DNA of 64,000 bases from Hymenopellis radicata (GCA_015501595.1 JADNRX010000002.1:620001-684000), one strand, 5' to 3'; positions 21,629 through 34,700 are shown, counted from the first letter of the stretch. A program made the numbers and translations. The notes: generated from the letters alone by a model not told the origin.

Positions 21629-23683
21629 TTAGACCATCTCCTGGAGAACTCGAAGGATTGAATGAGCTGATGGTCGCTCTGTGGCTGATGCAGCTAGGCA
21701 ATCTTGCACCAAGACCCACAGCTCTTCTGATGGGAACACGTCCTCTGGAGGTCGAGAAGGCATCCTACACCTGGTCAGAATTTCGTGGATGATGGCAGCG
21801 TCAGAGTGTATGTCGGAGAACGGAGGTTTCCCCGTATAAATCTACATTCGCATTAGAAGAGTGATCAATGTAGTGATAGAATTGATTCACCTCGAGTATC
21901 GTACAACCAAATGCATAGATGTCTCGAGCAGTCACATATTGAGAATCGAATAAACGGACATCCAAAATTTCGGGTGCGAGCCATCGAATCGAACCTTGCA
22001 GTGTCGTCGTAGAGACGGCTGGCGCTTGGCTTTCCACAGCCAACGCCAATCCAAAGTCCGCTAAGCAACATCGTAGGTCGTCGGTGACCAGAATATTCGC
22101 CTGGGAATCGTCAACTAGGTACGAATGTTTGAAAGAACACTTACGCCACGTATATCGGCATGCACAATTGGTGGCGCTAGCGTGTGCAGATAGGCAAGGC
22201 CTTGTGCGACTTCCGTGACCTATGGCTTCTTCAACAACGATGGGACGGGACCAAACAGAATTGGCGACTGACCGAGCGTAGGCGATCGTGGTCTGGATTT
22301 TGAGAGAGAAAAGCCATGATATTCCCATTATTCATCCAGGGAGATATCAAGCAAAAGCTGGGATAGAAAAGGTCCTTGCTGACCCCAAGGAAGGGAAGAA
22401 CATTGGGGTGATTGAGGTTGCGCCATACAAGTGCCTCGCTACAGAAACTCTGTCACAGGCGTGAAGACTTGAGCGATTCAGAGACGTTATTGATAAATGC
22501 ACCTTGATGATCTTTTGGCGCGCGACGTGTCCGTTTTCCAGGAATATACGCAAGACCTTCAGACACACCGTTTCGTCATTCATTTGGCCTTTCCAGATGT
22601 CCTACTGAATTTGTTGGAATAAACGTCAAAGTCGGAAGAGGTACCTACGGCGAAACCACCACCCCAGACTGGATGTCTTCCTTGACAGATTGCATTTGGA
22701 GATGAGAAAGAAGTCGGTACGACACCGTGTACTTTCGCAACGAATAAAAGACATTTTATCGTTTGCTTACGATAGTCGCCGTCATCGAGATGAATAGAGT
22801 CATCAACTTCCTAAGCCATTAATCATAAGAACGAGGACTTAATTAGGGGCAAGTCGGATACTTACTTGTTGCAGGAAGTCAACGAGGCAGGTAGTATCGA
22901 GTTCCACTGATGTCTCGATGTCCCGGCAGGGATTTCCTGAACGAAGGAAGTCACGGACTTTGATCGCTTCCATCTCAGAGATTCCAGTGGTGGCCGAATG
23001 CGTCCCACTAGCGGATGATGGCATCACCATTGATACAAATTCAACGTCTGTGTTCTCAGTCATGGTTCCCACCGAGGTAGTCGTCCGTCCTTGAGTAGTG
23101 ACGGTTCCCCTAATGCTTGAAGCCTTGAGAGAATCGTCAAGTCGAAGGATCCTGAAACGACGGAGAACTCACCGTCCGAAGGTACTTGACTTGTATTTTT
23201 GCGATGGCTGCACAAATAGTGTTCACCCGTTTACGGTGTGAGAGAACCTTCAAGTACTTCTTGACACCTTTGTATTCGTCCCTTGAGTCATTCAAAGTCT
23301 CCAGAAGATCAGAAAGGTCTCTGGATGACCTCGTTAGCTATGAATAGACTCATAATGAAGCCATATCACTGTTGGAGCAGATGGTAACAGCGCGACAGAA
23401 GGCCATCATCTGTGTCGACGCCTCTATCGTTGGTGATAGCGTTGAGGATTTCCCTCATGATGGGCAACGAGGACTTGAATATGTCTTTTACATTGGGAGC
23501 TTCACGGCTAGCATCCTGGGGGAACGTTGAGGCAATATCCGGTGTAATGTGTAACACACACACCTTCAACTTCAACAACAGGTTATTGATCGCTTTGGCC
23601 TGATCTGAAGGTAGCTGCTTCAAGGCATCAAGGTTATGAGTACTCTTTTTTTCCAAGGCGTCAATTTTCTGGACGAGGTACAT
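21629..23683 (-). CDS. TKL-type protein kinase with N-terminal helical domain
   Basis: The C-terminal kinase domain is spread over many exons: Gly-loop GGGFADIWKG, then VCLKVLRIF with the VAIK-type lysine, WRNLNHPNVLPFLG, EVAQGLAYLHTLAPPIVHAD, catalytic HADIRGANILV, CLADFGLAL with DFG, GSIRWLAPEIL and YAFGCTILEI. It ends with CLAASATERPSAHSILRVLQ at 21629. All catalytic residues are present. The N-terminal part (MYLVQKIDALEKKSTHNLDA, NNLLLKLKVCVLHITPDIAS, KGVKKYLKVLSHRKRVNTIC) is helical with no recognised motif and is followed by a Ser/Thr-rich linker. The start at 23683 is the first ATG of that frame and is uncertain. The layout, helix bundle then pseudo-TKL kinase, recalls MLKL-type proteins, but I cannot establish homology. 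Convergent with the YeeE gene, 90 bases apart. Confidence 0.72.
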
Positions 23684-24091
23684 TGGTGTGGTTGACGTCA
23701 AGACAGGAATGTCAATTCAGGCCTTACGACTAGGCCTGATAGGCATCTTGGCCCTGGCAGATGTCTATTGTGAGATTTTCGAAGTCCCAAGAGTGTTCTA
23801 ATCCAAGATAGTGCTGCTGTTGTTGAGTGGTATCTTCAATAGCTTGCTAGAGGGCTAGTTTCGGGAGACTCATGAATGAGAATGAGGAGTTGTGATATCC
23901 GCCTCCGCCATTCCTCAGTGGCCGGCCACGTGCCCTTGTCGGCCTCCTTCGGCTTTTGGTACGCTGGATGGCTTACGGAGTCATCTCTTCATCTACTCCC
24001 ACCACTCGTTGCTGATTCATGATCTATCAAATTCCCTGTGAGTTTCCTCATTATCTTATGCATCGACTTGAAGTGAAAACGGCTAGATCAC
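23684..24091. promoter_or_regulatory. Divergent intergenic region kinase / pyridoxal kinase
   Basis: About 400 bases between the two starts. It must hold both promoters. A short upstream exon of the kinase around 23720-23760 (an ATG followed by a basic stretch) cannot be excluded. Confidence 0.35.
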
Positions 24092-25373
24092 ATGTCTGAA
24101 CGCATTTTGAGTATCCAATCCCATGTAGCTTTCGGCTACGTGGGCGGGAAAGCAGCTGTATTCCCCTACAATGTCTTGGGTACGATGTCGATGTACGTAT
24201 TATGCCTCCTTTGGAAAATCCCTGTCGGGCTCACTTCTTTCGAGGTCGTTAATACGGTCAACTTTAGCAATCACGCAGGTACCTTTCTGGTTGAGATTCG
24301 AATCAATCGTTGAAACGAAGACTAGTCAGGTTATCGACGATCTGGGGGAAGCAAGACGAATGCCGAAGAGCTAAACGCCATCTTTGAAGCTATGGAACTC
24401 AACGAGCTATTGAAACCTACGCGATTGCTAACAGGTAAGATTCCCTGCTCTACAAAATCATTGATCTCACGTCTGGACAAGGTTACATTCCTGGCGCAGA
24501 AGCCCTTACGGCCGTCTCAGAACTTGCAACCAAGCTGAAAAAGGAGAATTCAAGTCTTGTGTACCTCTTGGATCGTTTGTACATTTCTTTGAACGTGTAT
24601 GCCGCTTCTGCTAATGTATTCCTCAGCTGTTATGGGTGACTCTGGGCGGCTTTACGTAGCGCCAGACGTTGTGCCAGTGTACAGGGCGATGCTGTCTCTG
24701 GCAACAGTTATTACTCCTAATTGGTTCGAAGTAGAGTGAGAGACCATTTTGGAGACTGGAGATTACGTCTGACGCAACTGACAGAACGCTTACGGAAACC
24801 GTGTTGCACGACCTACCGTCGCTCCATGCGGCTCTTAATATCCTACACAAGGATCACGATGTTCCGAACGTGGTGATCAGCTCGATCCCATTGACACAGT
24901 GGCTACTAGATTTGTTGCCCTCGGACATACGCCCTCCTGCGGACGATTTCGACGAACATTTACTCTGCATATGCTCCTCTTTGACGGGCTCAGGACGCTT
25001 CGTTCACGCCTGTTGTGTTCCTACAATACCTGGATACTTTTCAGGTGTTGGAGATCTCTTCTCTGCTCTCCTACTCGGGCATTTCAATCAAGCAAATGTT
25101 GTCCTTCCAGCTGGTGCTACGAACCTGTCGTACGCTGTATCTCAAGCGCTTTCAAAAACGCATGCAGTTTTATGTGTAACTCACGAATACTCGGAGACAC
25201 TACCTGAGATAGAGCGACAAGCTTCGGATGACGAGAAGGATACCGCAGACCCAATGCGCCGCATTCGCAGGATGCGCGGGCGTGAACTGCGCCTTGTCCA
25301 ATGCCAAGATATCATTCGCTCTGCGAAGAACGTGCCTATGAGGCAAATGCAACCTTGGATCGGGTTCGAATGA
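24092..25373 (+). CDS. Pyridoxal kinase
   Basis: [20 protein letters not shown] and [10 protein letters not shown] match the start of PdxK/Bud16. Later exons give [12 protein letters not shown], the [15 protein letters not shown] helix, [29 protein letters not shown] and the catalytic [18 protein letters not shown] with its GxGD motif. The enzyme phosphorylates pyridoxal, pyridoxine and pyridoxamine in vitamin B6 salvage. At 24178-24180 (TTGGGTAC) one G seems missing: with GGGG the frame reads the conserved LGYDVDVVNTV. No alternative splice restores it. The C-terminal 60 residues, rich in Arg and Glu ([16 protein letters not shown]), are longer than usual for the family. Confidence 0.9.
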
Positions 25374-25563
25374 GTTCCCTAGACCGAATAGAGAGTTAGA
25401 ATATAATGTTTACCGTTATACAGTACCATATATTAGCGAATATATCCTCTCAATATCACTATCACCATGACGCACTGCAGGCTGTGAACGGGAAAGGGGC
25501 GTGACAAACAAGCTTCTGCCTTACTTCCGACATTCATCACCCAATTCTACTCTCCAAAATACA

Positions 25564-27033
25564 ATGGATTCTGGTCCGCCTCTTGTCGTAGATAACGGAA
25601 CTGGTGTATGTCCTCCTCCCATCGAGACATCCACCCACTTATACGTATCTGCAGTTCGTTAAAGTAGGCTACGCTGGTTCCAACTTTCCCGAACATGGTG
25701 AGTTCCAAATCGGACTCGAGATACTCGTTTACCATCCAACTCTGGGCAGTATTCCCGTCCATTGTCGGGCGGCCGATTCTACGAGCAGAGGAGCGAGTCG
25801 GGAACGCGACGATTAAGGATATCATGGTCGGCGACGAGGCAGCAGAGAACCGAAATTATTTGCAGGTTACACAGCCCATGGAGCACGGTATTGTGAGGAA
25901 CTGGGAGGACATGAAGCATCTATGGGACTACACCTTTGATGAAAAGCTCAAAGTAGATCCCCGCGGCCGGAAGGTGTTGTTGACGGAGCCTCCAATGAAC
26001 CCGAAGGTCAACCGGCAGCGAATGTGTCAAGTTATGTTCGAGGAGTACGGCTTTGACGGCGTGTACGTCGCTATACAGGCTGTGTTGACGCTCTATGCTC
26101 AGGGTGCGTGCAGCGCGAACCATAACTGGCTTTCTCGCTGACCCTCATGTAGGTCTGACGACGGGTGTGGTCGTTGACTCTGGAGACGGTGTCACCCACA
26201 TTGTCCCCGTCTACGATGGGTTCGCACTACCACATCTCACTCGCCGGCTGGACATTGCAGGACGAGATGTAACAAGATATCTGATCAAGCTGCTCTTGAT
26301 GCGAGGCTATGCGTTCAACAGGACGGCGGATTTCGAAACAGTGCGCGAGATCAAGGAAAAGCTTTGCTATGTTAGGTGCGTGTATTGATGCTCTCGTATG
26401 AATATGCACCAACTCTACCCTAGTTACGACTTGGAGCTTGACACGCGTCTTTCGGAGGAAACGACTGTACTCGTTGAATCATACCAGGTACGTGACTAAT
26501 TAATTGCTCTATCACGACTAAACTCAATCCATTTAGCTTCCCGATGGACGCATCATCAAGGTCGGCTCAGAACGCTTTGAGGCGCCAGAATGCATGTTCC
26601 AGCCTCACCTCGTTGACGTTGAGCAGCCTGGTGTAGCAGAAATGCTCTTCCAAACCATCCAAGCAGCCGCTGTAGACATCCGCTCTGACCTATACAAACA
26701 CATCGTTCTCTCCGGTGGATCGAGTATGTATCCTGGCCTGCCCAGTCGTCTCGAAAAGGAGATGAAACAGCTCTACCTGACTGAGGTGCTCAAAGGCGAT
26801 CCTACCCGCTTGAACGTTCGTACTAATTCATGATTCTTGGTGTCCAATTCTAACCCAAAGTTCAGAAATTCAAGATCAAGATTGAAGATCCTCCTCGCCG
26901 AAAGCACATGGTCTTCCTTGGTGGGGCGGTCCTGGCAGACATCATGAAAAACCGTCAAGAATTCTGGATATCGCGCGAAGAATGGTTCGAGCAGGGCATC
27001 CAGTCTTTGGATAAGCTTGGCCGTGGCGATTAG
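25564..27033 (+). CDS. ARP2: Actin-related protein 2 (Arp2)
   Basis: [28 protein letters not shown] and [15 protein letters not shown] open the actin fold, followed by [80 protein letters not shown] and [20 protein letters not shown]. It ends [20 protein letters not shown]. The DNGTG and DSGDG phosphate loops are intact. The inserts and C-terminus are those of Arp2 rather than actin. With Arp3 and five other subunits it nucleates branched actin filaments at endocytic patches. About six short introns; no frame problem. Confidence 0.95.
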
Positions 27034-27156
27034 AATTTACTGTATAAACAATAGCATGTACTAGGAGAACTGGAGCATATATTCTTTCTCATGAATTAAC
27101 ATCAAAGAGTGGCAGTGATCGGAGTCTAAATTGGGTTCCCACTTCCATGTCTCTTT

Positions 27157-28609
27157 ATGCACCCATTTGCCTCGTACGTTCTGCGAAGCTATTACAAGGC
27201 GACAGGATGGAACGAAGATAACTTGTACACCAACTTGACTCGTTCCTCCGATGGTCAGTGATTACTTGGACGTTCCAACATATATTGATAGCGAAAGCAG
27301 CCATTCTCGACTTTACGGTGCCCAAAGGGCTCCATCTGTCCGTCTCAAAGTCCCCAAATGCCTTATTCAAGACGACGTACTCGATGAACGCGATGCCATC
27401 CCTCAATGGCTCGGTTGGGTACATATTCTCTTCCTGCAATCTCGATGTCAAGTCCTCTGGTAGCACACGATTCAAGGCCATGATTGAGCGCTTCAGGGTA
27501 TACGACCAACCGCGAAGACCAGAGGGCAAGGAAGAGGAATGGCTTGCTGGCCAGCGGGTTGATACGCGAGGTGCCCCATTTCATGATCATAGTTTTACAC
27601 CGACTCACCCTCGAGAAAGACTATCTTATGTACGGCCGTCTTTACATCCCAACCGGCCGGTTAGATGCCCTTTATTCGACCAGGCTTCTGCCAACCATAC
27701 AGGCCACTGTGGCAGCGATATCTGACCCGCCAGTTGCTGGGAAGCGGGCCGACGCCAGCAATATCATGTTTTCGTTGCAACACGACGTCGGCAAATGGTG
27801 TTCAGAATACACGTACAGCGCAGAAGACGGTATGCTTGGGGTCAAAGTGCTGCACAACTTTGGTCGGCTTGGAACTTCGTCGACTGATGACGATTCTGAA
27901 CGAGGGAGCCGTGTCGGGGTCAAGCGTATAGACGAAGAGGATGCGGTGGAAGGAGGGTTAAGAGGGCGCATCTCTGCTGGAGCAGAATTTTACTTTAGCG
28001 CAAAAGAAAAGAGTGCTGGAGGTTTGTGTCTTTATTCAACTCGATTCGTACATGCTCTGACGCGCCACCAGTGTCCACAGGCTTCCGATTCTCAACTCTA
28101 CCTGACGCCACACCTCCTTCGTTCCAACTACCGTCCAGCTCGTCATCACCTCTGCCTGTCCGAACTTCACCTCTTCCATCCCCTCCGACAACCATCACTG
28201 CTCTTTTCAATCCGATGCTCGGGCATTTGTCCGGTGCATACTCCGCCCGTACATCTCGAGACCTCGCGCTTTCCTCCAGATTCGACTTCAATGTGTATAG
28301 CTACGAAAGCGAACTGACGATGGGTGCGGAATGGTGGCTGCGTCGGCGACCGCAAGACCCAGAGGATGGTGATGCGGACGAGAAGAGTGCTCTCCCCCGC
28401 TCGTTCATCCAGAGGGTAACACTGCCGAACTTGGTCCTGTACAGGGTGTGGTGAAGGTGCGCGCGTCAACGAACAACGACGTGTCCTTGATGTGGGAAGG
28501 GCGTCTTAGGAATACCCTTGTGAGTTTGGGAGTAGTATCCGATTTCTCCAATCGATCCAAGCCCATCAAAGCGATTGGGTTGGAGTTGTCATATTTTGAT
28601 TCTGAGTAA
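27157..28609 (+). CDS. MDM10: Mitochondrial distribution and morphology protein 10 (ERMES/SAM subunit)
   Basis: [31 protein letters not shown], then [20 protein letters not shown] and [20 protein letters not shown] are the conserved N-terminus of Mdm10. Next come [20 protein letters not shown] after a 50-base intron, [20 protein letters not shown] and the C-terminal [19 protein letters not shown] with IGLELSYF. Mdm10 is an outer-membrane beta-barrel that joins ER and mitochondria in the ERMES complex and assists assembly of Tom40 in the SAM complex. The terminal aromatic-ended strand resembles a beta-signal. Exons join cleanly in frame. Confidence 0.92.
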
Positions 28610-28644
28610 AATATGCATCGTACATAATTTGTTATCTGTATATA

Positions 28645-29610
28645 TCAACTCCAGACGAATATGGTCCCTGTGGCGTCCTTCTTCTCTGTCCAGGACCATT
28701 TCTGCATTGGCTCAGTTTCTCCATTTTGAGTGAGAGTGAGGGTACCGCGTCTCTCATTTAGATCGGCGTCTACATCTCTCGAGTAAGACCTTACGGCAAA
28801 GAGCTTGTGGCCATACCATAATCGAACGAACCAACTAAATTGAAGAAGTTTTGCGCCAGACAAGCGACTGACTCCGTCCTTCGAGTGGTTTCCTCCTCTC
28901 CATCGCCGAAATCATGGTGCTGAGGAGGAAACTTGACAATAGGTAGCTTCAAGTGATTGAGGTGTGAGTCGAACAAAACGAACGGAGTAGACGTATTTCT
29001 GGAGAGGAATGAGTTCGTGGACATAGCCTGCGTTATTAGGCCTAGATAGGAAGACAGAGTCCATTGGTGCCTGTATCCAGAAGACGAGTTCAGCCGCATC
29101 ACCAGCAGAGATTAGAGCAAAGAACCAACGTGTGCGGGTTAGATTCAATATCTGGCAGAAAGTAGGCTGAAAGCTCGTGAAGAATGATAATGCTTGGAGG
29201 GGCATCGAGTGTCGTTTTCTCATTCAGTTTTCGGTCTTGAGGTGCATTATCTGGTATCTCCAAAGAAGACAACAAGAAGATCAAGTGAGCTGGCGTCGGC
29301 GGATAGCTTGTGTGGGAAATTATTTCATGGTAGGCCAACGCAAACGCACAGCTTACAACATTTTGACGCGTGCGGACGCGTTTATCGTCGAGCCATCGCC
29401 GCTATGGGTGTTGAGCCAGGTATCATTGTAAGCCTGCATGGTGTCGGTGATTGCTTGACGCGAAGGTGATATGAAAAGCGCGTCAGAATCGGATTGGCGT
29501 GTAAGAGAGAGAGCTAGATGAATGGGTGCAGATGCATGATAGGCTCCTTGCACGAGTAACGAGGTGAAGGGAGGTAACGTTGCGTGGCTTTCGGGAAATA
29601 ATGAGGCCAT
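28645..29610 (-). CDS. SWSAP1-like RecA-fold protein (tentative Shu-complex subunit)
   Basis: The start at 29610 gives MASLFPESHATLPPFTSLLV, then a stretch where the P-loop would lie (QGAYHASAPIHLALSL) but no GxxxxGKT. Exon 2 has LYPPTPAHLIFLLSSLEI and exon 3 PPSIIILHELSAYFLPDI, a hydrophobic strand in the Walker B position. The pattern YPPT...LLSS...PS-hydrophobic...L..YL matches animal SWSAP1. The C-terminal exon (FSWFVRLWYGHKLFAVR, GTLTLTQNGE, WSWTEKKDATG) is of the kind seen at the end of RAD51-paralogue-like proteins. SWSAP1 with SWS1 forms a Shu-type complex that promotes Rad51 filaments. The match is motif-level only. Five exons; ends close to MDM10 (convergent, 36 bases). Confidence 0.5.
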
Positions 29611-29910
29611 GTAGTAAGATGATCGTGGTTGGGAATAGAGTTAGAGTCTAGTACGAGCTGATCGAGTCTGCACTACTAGGGGAGACTAGTCAGAGTCAGG
29701 ATCGGTGACAGTCAATGGGGACTCGCATACTCTTGATCAGTGATACAGCTCGTCTGCAGCAGAGACTCGTAGAAGAGCGCAAGGCTGCCCGACGTCGCCC
29801 CCGCTGACGCCCACAAGTCACGGCGTGACTCTTGTCATTCTGAGTAATGCCGGGTTGATGCCGGGTCTCTCTATTCATCTCCACGACCACCGTTCCAGTT
29901 GCCTTTAGAA

Positions 29911-31569
29911 ATGGCTACATCGTCGGATCCAAACGCCATTTCAGACTGGCCTGGCAGATATGACCATTTAGATCAAGTCCTAGATGCTCCAGGTCCCCGC
30001 ACAGACCCAGCATTCACTCCTGGTGATGCGGTAGCGCATATTTCTCACTACAGTTCAAGCGCGGCTTTTCACGAACGCTGTACAGGTCAAAGGATTTTTG
30101 AGGAATGAAGCCAAGATTCTTGTCATCGGTGCTGGTGGACTGGGTTGCGAGATCTTGGCCAACCTTGCTTTGACTGGCTTCAAGGACATTCACGTTATTG
30201 ACATGGACACTATCGATATCAGCAACCTCAACCGACAGTTTCTTTTTAGGTGAAGATATTCACTGCCCAAGTAATGCACTCATGTTTAATTATTTGTAGA
30301 CCTAAAGACGTGGGGAAGGCGAAGGCTATCGTCGCCGCCGAATTCATCATGAAGAGAGTTCCCGGCGTCACAGTGACTCCGTAAGTTGATTCGTATTTTC
30401 TTTCTCAAATCTTACATTTCGAAAACTGCAGGTATTTCGGCAAGATCCAAGACAAAGACGACGATTATTACATGCAGTTCAGTTTAGTGATTTGTGGCCT
30501 TGATTCTGTCGAGGCGCGTCGTTGGATGAATGCAACTCTCGTCAACCTGGTAGATCCTGAGAATCCGGAAAGCATGAAGCCTATGATCGATGGAGGAACA
30601 GAAGGTTCCGACTTTTGTTGCTCTACAAATCGCCTTAACTCATATTGTTTGTATCGACTCGCAGGTTTCAAGGGACAAGCTCGTGTCATCCTTCCAACCG
30701 TGACCTCTTGCTACGAATGTTCTCTCGACATGCTAAACAAACCAACCGCGTTCCCCATCTGTACCATCGCCAACACCCCCCGGTTGCCCGAGCATTGTAT
30801 AGAGTGGGCGTCGGTTCTCGAGTGGCCGCGCGTACACGGTGGTACGTCTTTAAACTTGAATTTGAACTCAATGTGACGCGGGAATTCCACTCAGACAAAA
30901 AGATGGATACTGACGACACGGAGCACATTAGTTGGTTGTACAGCACGGCGTTGGCGCGCGCGAAAGAGTTTAAAATAGAGGGAGTGACATGGTCATTAAC
31001 CCAGGGAGTAGTAAAGAACATTATACCCGCCATTGCTTCGACGAACGCCATTATTGCAGGTATGTTTAAGATGCACACGTCTTTCGAAGGCTGCTCATAG
31101 ATGGCTTAGCTGCATGTTGCAACGAAGCATTCAAAATCGCAACGACGTCTGCGGCGTATCTGAACAACTACTTCATGCTCATCGGGACGGAAGGTGTATA
31201 CTCCTACACCTTTGAACATGAAAAACGAAGTGATTGTCCGGTGTGCGGCGGGGAAGCGTTGGATATGACCCTCAAGGCAGACTGTACTGTAGAAGAATTG
31301 ATCGAGATGTTGACAGAGAAGCAGGACATGTTCGTTATTTCTTCATTCTCGTTGAGCTAACACTAATGTAATCCTATAGTCAAATCAAGAAGCCGTCGCT
31401 GTCGACCCCCACATCGCAGATATACTTCCAAGCGCCGCCACAGCTGGAGGCCGCCACGCGTCCGAATCTCATCAAGAAGGTGTCGGAGCTTGTTCCGGAC
31501 AAAGGAGAGGTGACGGTGACGGCCACGACTCTTCCATTCAGTCTTTCATTACGCATTCTTTACAATTAA
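29911..31569 (+). CDS. UBA3: NEDD8-activating enzyme E1 catalytic subunit UBA3
   Basis: [19 protein letters not shown] is the adenylation GxGxxG motif, followed by [39 protein letters not shown] and [18 protein letters not shown]. The catalytic cysteine lies in [18 protein letters not shown]. The zinc site uses CYEC and later CPVCGG. The ubiquitin-like fold at the end is [18 protein letters not shown], with [16 protein letters not shown] at 31569. UBA3 pairs with Ula1/APPBP1 to activate NEDD8 (Rub1) for cullin neddylation, which also controls SCF ligases of F-box proteins such as those in this window. Start at 29911; about six introns; intact. Confidence 0.94.
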
Positions 31570-31769
31570 CTCCATCGTCGTCATTTGCATTGCATCGCTA
31601 TCCCATTGCAGAGAAATACAACTTCATTCGTATATCATACATGCTCTTGTAGATGTTTGCGAGATCAATGGAAAACGCGAGAAAACGGACACGTGACCGA
31701 CGCGATGTTTTACGTCATACGGGCCTGTTTGTTTGTCCCCGTCTTGGCCTGCTCTTGCTTACTACTACC

Positions 31770-34700
31770 ATGGCGCAAGCCGGCCTCCTACAATGGAGTA
31801 ACGAAATTAGGCGGGCAATGGCCAGTGACCCCGGACGTCAGCTTTTTGCCGACCAAATCCAAAAGGACGGATTCCTTTTTCTCGACGACTATCTGGACAA
31901 CATCCTCTCTGGTGCCAAGCAAGAGTGCGCCACCAGCATTCTGTTTAAAATTTGCTCTGACATGCCTAATAGTGGTCTCATTGATTTGGTGAAAACACCC
32001 AGCCGTAACCGCACTGCTCCACGACAGCCCAAAACGGCTTCCAAGCTCAAGAACATAGTTGCAATATCCTTCGAGGTGTGTGGCCAAGTCATCATGTTGA
32101 TTCGAATTCAACTCATCCCCGGCAGGCTACAAGCCATGCACAGGGCAAGGAAAATGTCCGACCGCCCAACCTATTCCCATCTATTGCTCCGCACAAGAAC
32201 AGCAAGCCGGACGACCTTCACTTTGCAACTCCTCCACCTCCAGCCTCACCACTACGACCCAAAGAGCCAAGTACGCTCTCGCCATTTGAAGCTCCACCTT
32301 CCTTGCCCGTAGAAGTGCACGTTGGACCTGCTTCCCCTCAACCGCAACCAGAGCCAGAACCCAAAGAGCCTATTTCAGAAGATTCTTTACCCATGCATAC
32401 CGAAGTCAGTGACCTATCTGTCATTGCCGAGGACGAAGAACCACTGGAACGCTCTACCTACTCTATCAATCACTCGCCCAAACCTCACAATGACCTTGCG
32501 CCAGGCGAAACTGCATCAATGACCTCGATGGATACATTCCACTCTATTCCCCTGGACTCTCCCTCGCCCTTTCCTCCAGAGCATATCAATACCGGCATGG
32601 ATGTGGAATTTTCTCCTATTTCCTTCGGAACTCAAGTTGATTTCGCCATTCCTCAGTCCAGGCATTATCTCGACGCCATGGACATCACGGAACCTCTTCC
32701 CACCACCTCGCGCCATTCGTTGACACCAGATGTGGATGCCCTGAATACGGCTGAGAACACTGCACCTCTTCCGTCGCGTCAATCCGTCTCCCAATTCCCC
32801 ATTCTACCCGCGCCTATGCAGCTTCAGAAGACCCCTGGAGCTGCATTGGGAGGTAAGCGGACTTCATGGCTCAAGAAGGCACGGGAAGCGAAGGCTCTCG
32901 ATGTCGGTTCCAGCAAACAGAGCGTGACAGGTCTCGCGACCAATCCTTTGACGCTTCCCGGTGGCTTGAAGCGGAAAAGTAGCGATTTCGTGCTTGGAGG
33001 CTCTTCTATCAATAATAATGATGAAGGGATGCAACACAAAGCGTCCAAGAAGGGCGAGAGTGACGTTGCTCCGCTGCAAGTACGCAAGGAGACGCCGGTA
33101 GAGGAAGAGATTGTGGAGACTAAGCGAGTACATGTTGAAGAATATGAGGAGGGTCAATCCGTAGACGTGGGCCAGCTCCGGAAAACTATGGAAGGTTTCA
33201 ACAAGACTAGGTCTGCGCTGAACAAATCTCTTGGGGGTGCTCCTGCTACAGCCCTTGCTGAAGCGCGCGCGGCACGTGCGGCAGCTGAAGCTCGCGTCGT
33301 GGAGAATTACGGAACGATATCCATTCCCTTAGTTCCTCCGCAATCTGAACTACAACCTGAAATCGTCACAAAGGTCCCTATCGCTGCACCTAGCATCCTT
33401 CAGCCCGCTGCCCAGCCAACCAAAGCGCCAGAACCACAATTCAGCCTCGCGGAGTTGGTGTCGAGTCGCGAGACGAATCTTTCGGGCAAGGAAGACGCAG
33501 TCTTTCACAAGCCGCCGTCTCCTCGAGAGCTCGAGAGCACCAAACGCAGCTCACCTGCTTTATCTTATCCTTCTCACGACGTTCCCGTATTTCAGAAACC
33601 CCAACCTGTATTCCGCCCACCATCACCCAAAGCGCCTGTCATCTACAACGCCGTCGCGAAACCCCTTGCTCCATCGCATTTCTCTATGCCCGCCTCTATG
33701 TCCATTGGGCTAGGCACTCGGCTACCCTCCCCAACAGGGCCTCGCGCACAACCTTTGTCCAAACATTCTACTCTCGATAGTGTCGCTTCCGAGTCTATCT
33801 TTGATAGTCAAGGTCCGGCATCTACCCAGGACACTGACTACGGTGACGCCATGATGGATACTGGAATACATTCTATCTACGAAGACACGAGGCCCGTCCA
33901 AATTTTGGATGAAGACGATAGCTGGCCGTTGGATGAGAAAATGGCCGACGGTGACGTGCGGTGGACGTTTGGCGCGGGTGGCGAAGAAGATATGTCATGG
34001 AGTGACGGGCCTACCGCGAGTCTGAACGGCAGTGGAGTTGTGCACGATGAACAGGCGAACGTTGCTCCCACTCCCCAGGAGAATGTTGTTCCCGCTCCCC
34101 AGGAGAAGGTTGTTCCCGCTCCCCAGGAGAAGGCTGTTCCCGCTCCCCAGGTGAAGGTTGTTCCCACTCCCCAGGAGAACGCAGAGTCTATGCGCATGGA
34201 CGTGAATGACGCGGAAGTTGATAACGCAGATGACTATCTTGCGGATAATGATGTTAGCATTGATCCTAGCAAGATGACCGTCAGTTTGGTGGATGTGAGT
34301 ATCGCCTCTACTCGTGCTGCCCATATACTAAATTGTGATTAGCCTTCAAAGAATCAAAGCCAAGCATCACTGTCCGAATCCACGAGCACGAACACGAACA
34401 CCGGCTTCCTGCCCAGGTTCGTTAACAGTTTCTTGGGCAAGAAAACCAAGCCCGAGGTCAAGAGTCTTCAACTTGCTGCTGCTGCAAAGAAGGTATGTTT
34501 TCCTGATGCCTCGCTCCCCTACATACTCATCCGACTGCGTCATTCTAGGAGCAAGAGAGCAGTGGCAAGAAAGAGCCATTTTACAAGACTGCCGAAGCCA
34601 GGAGACAGCAAGCTGCTCAAAAGAAGGCGGAGGAGGAACAGGCGCGCCTTCTTCAAGAAGAAAAGAAAATCAAGGAAGAGAATGAACGCCGCAAGAAGGA

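Noticed and set aside
33877..34324. Repetitive minus-strand frames opposite INCENP (GAGTTFSWG- and LLLGSGNN-type repeats)
   Set aside because: They are antisense readings of the 24-bp INCENP repeats.
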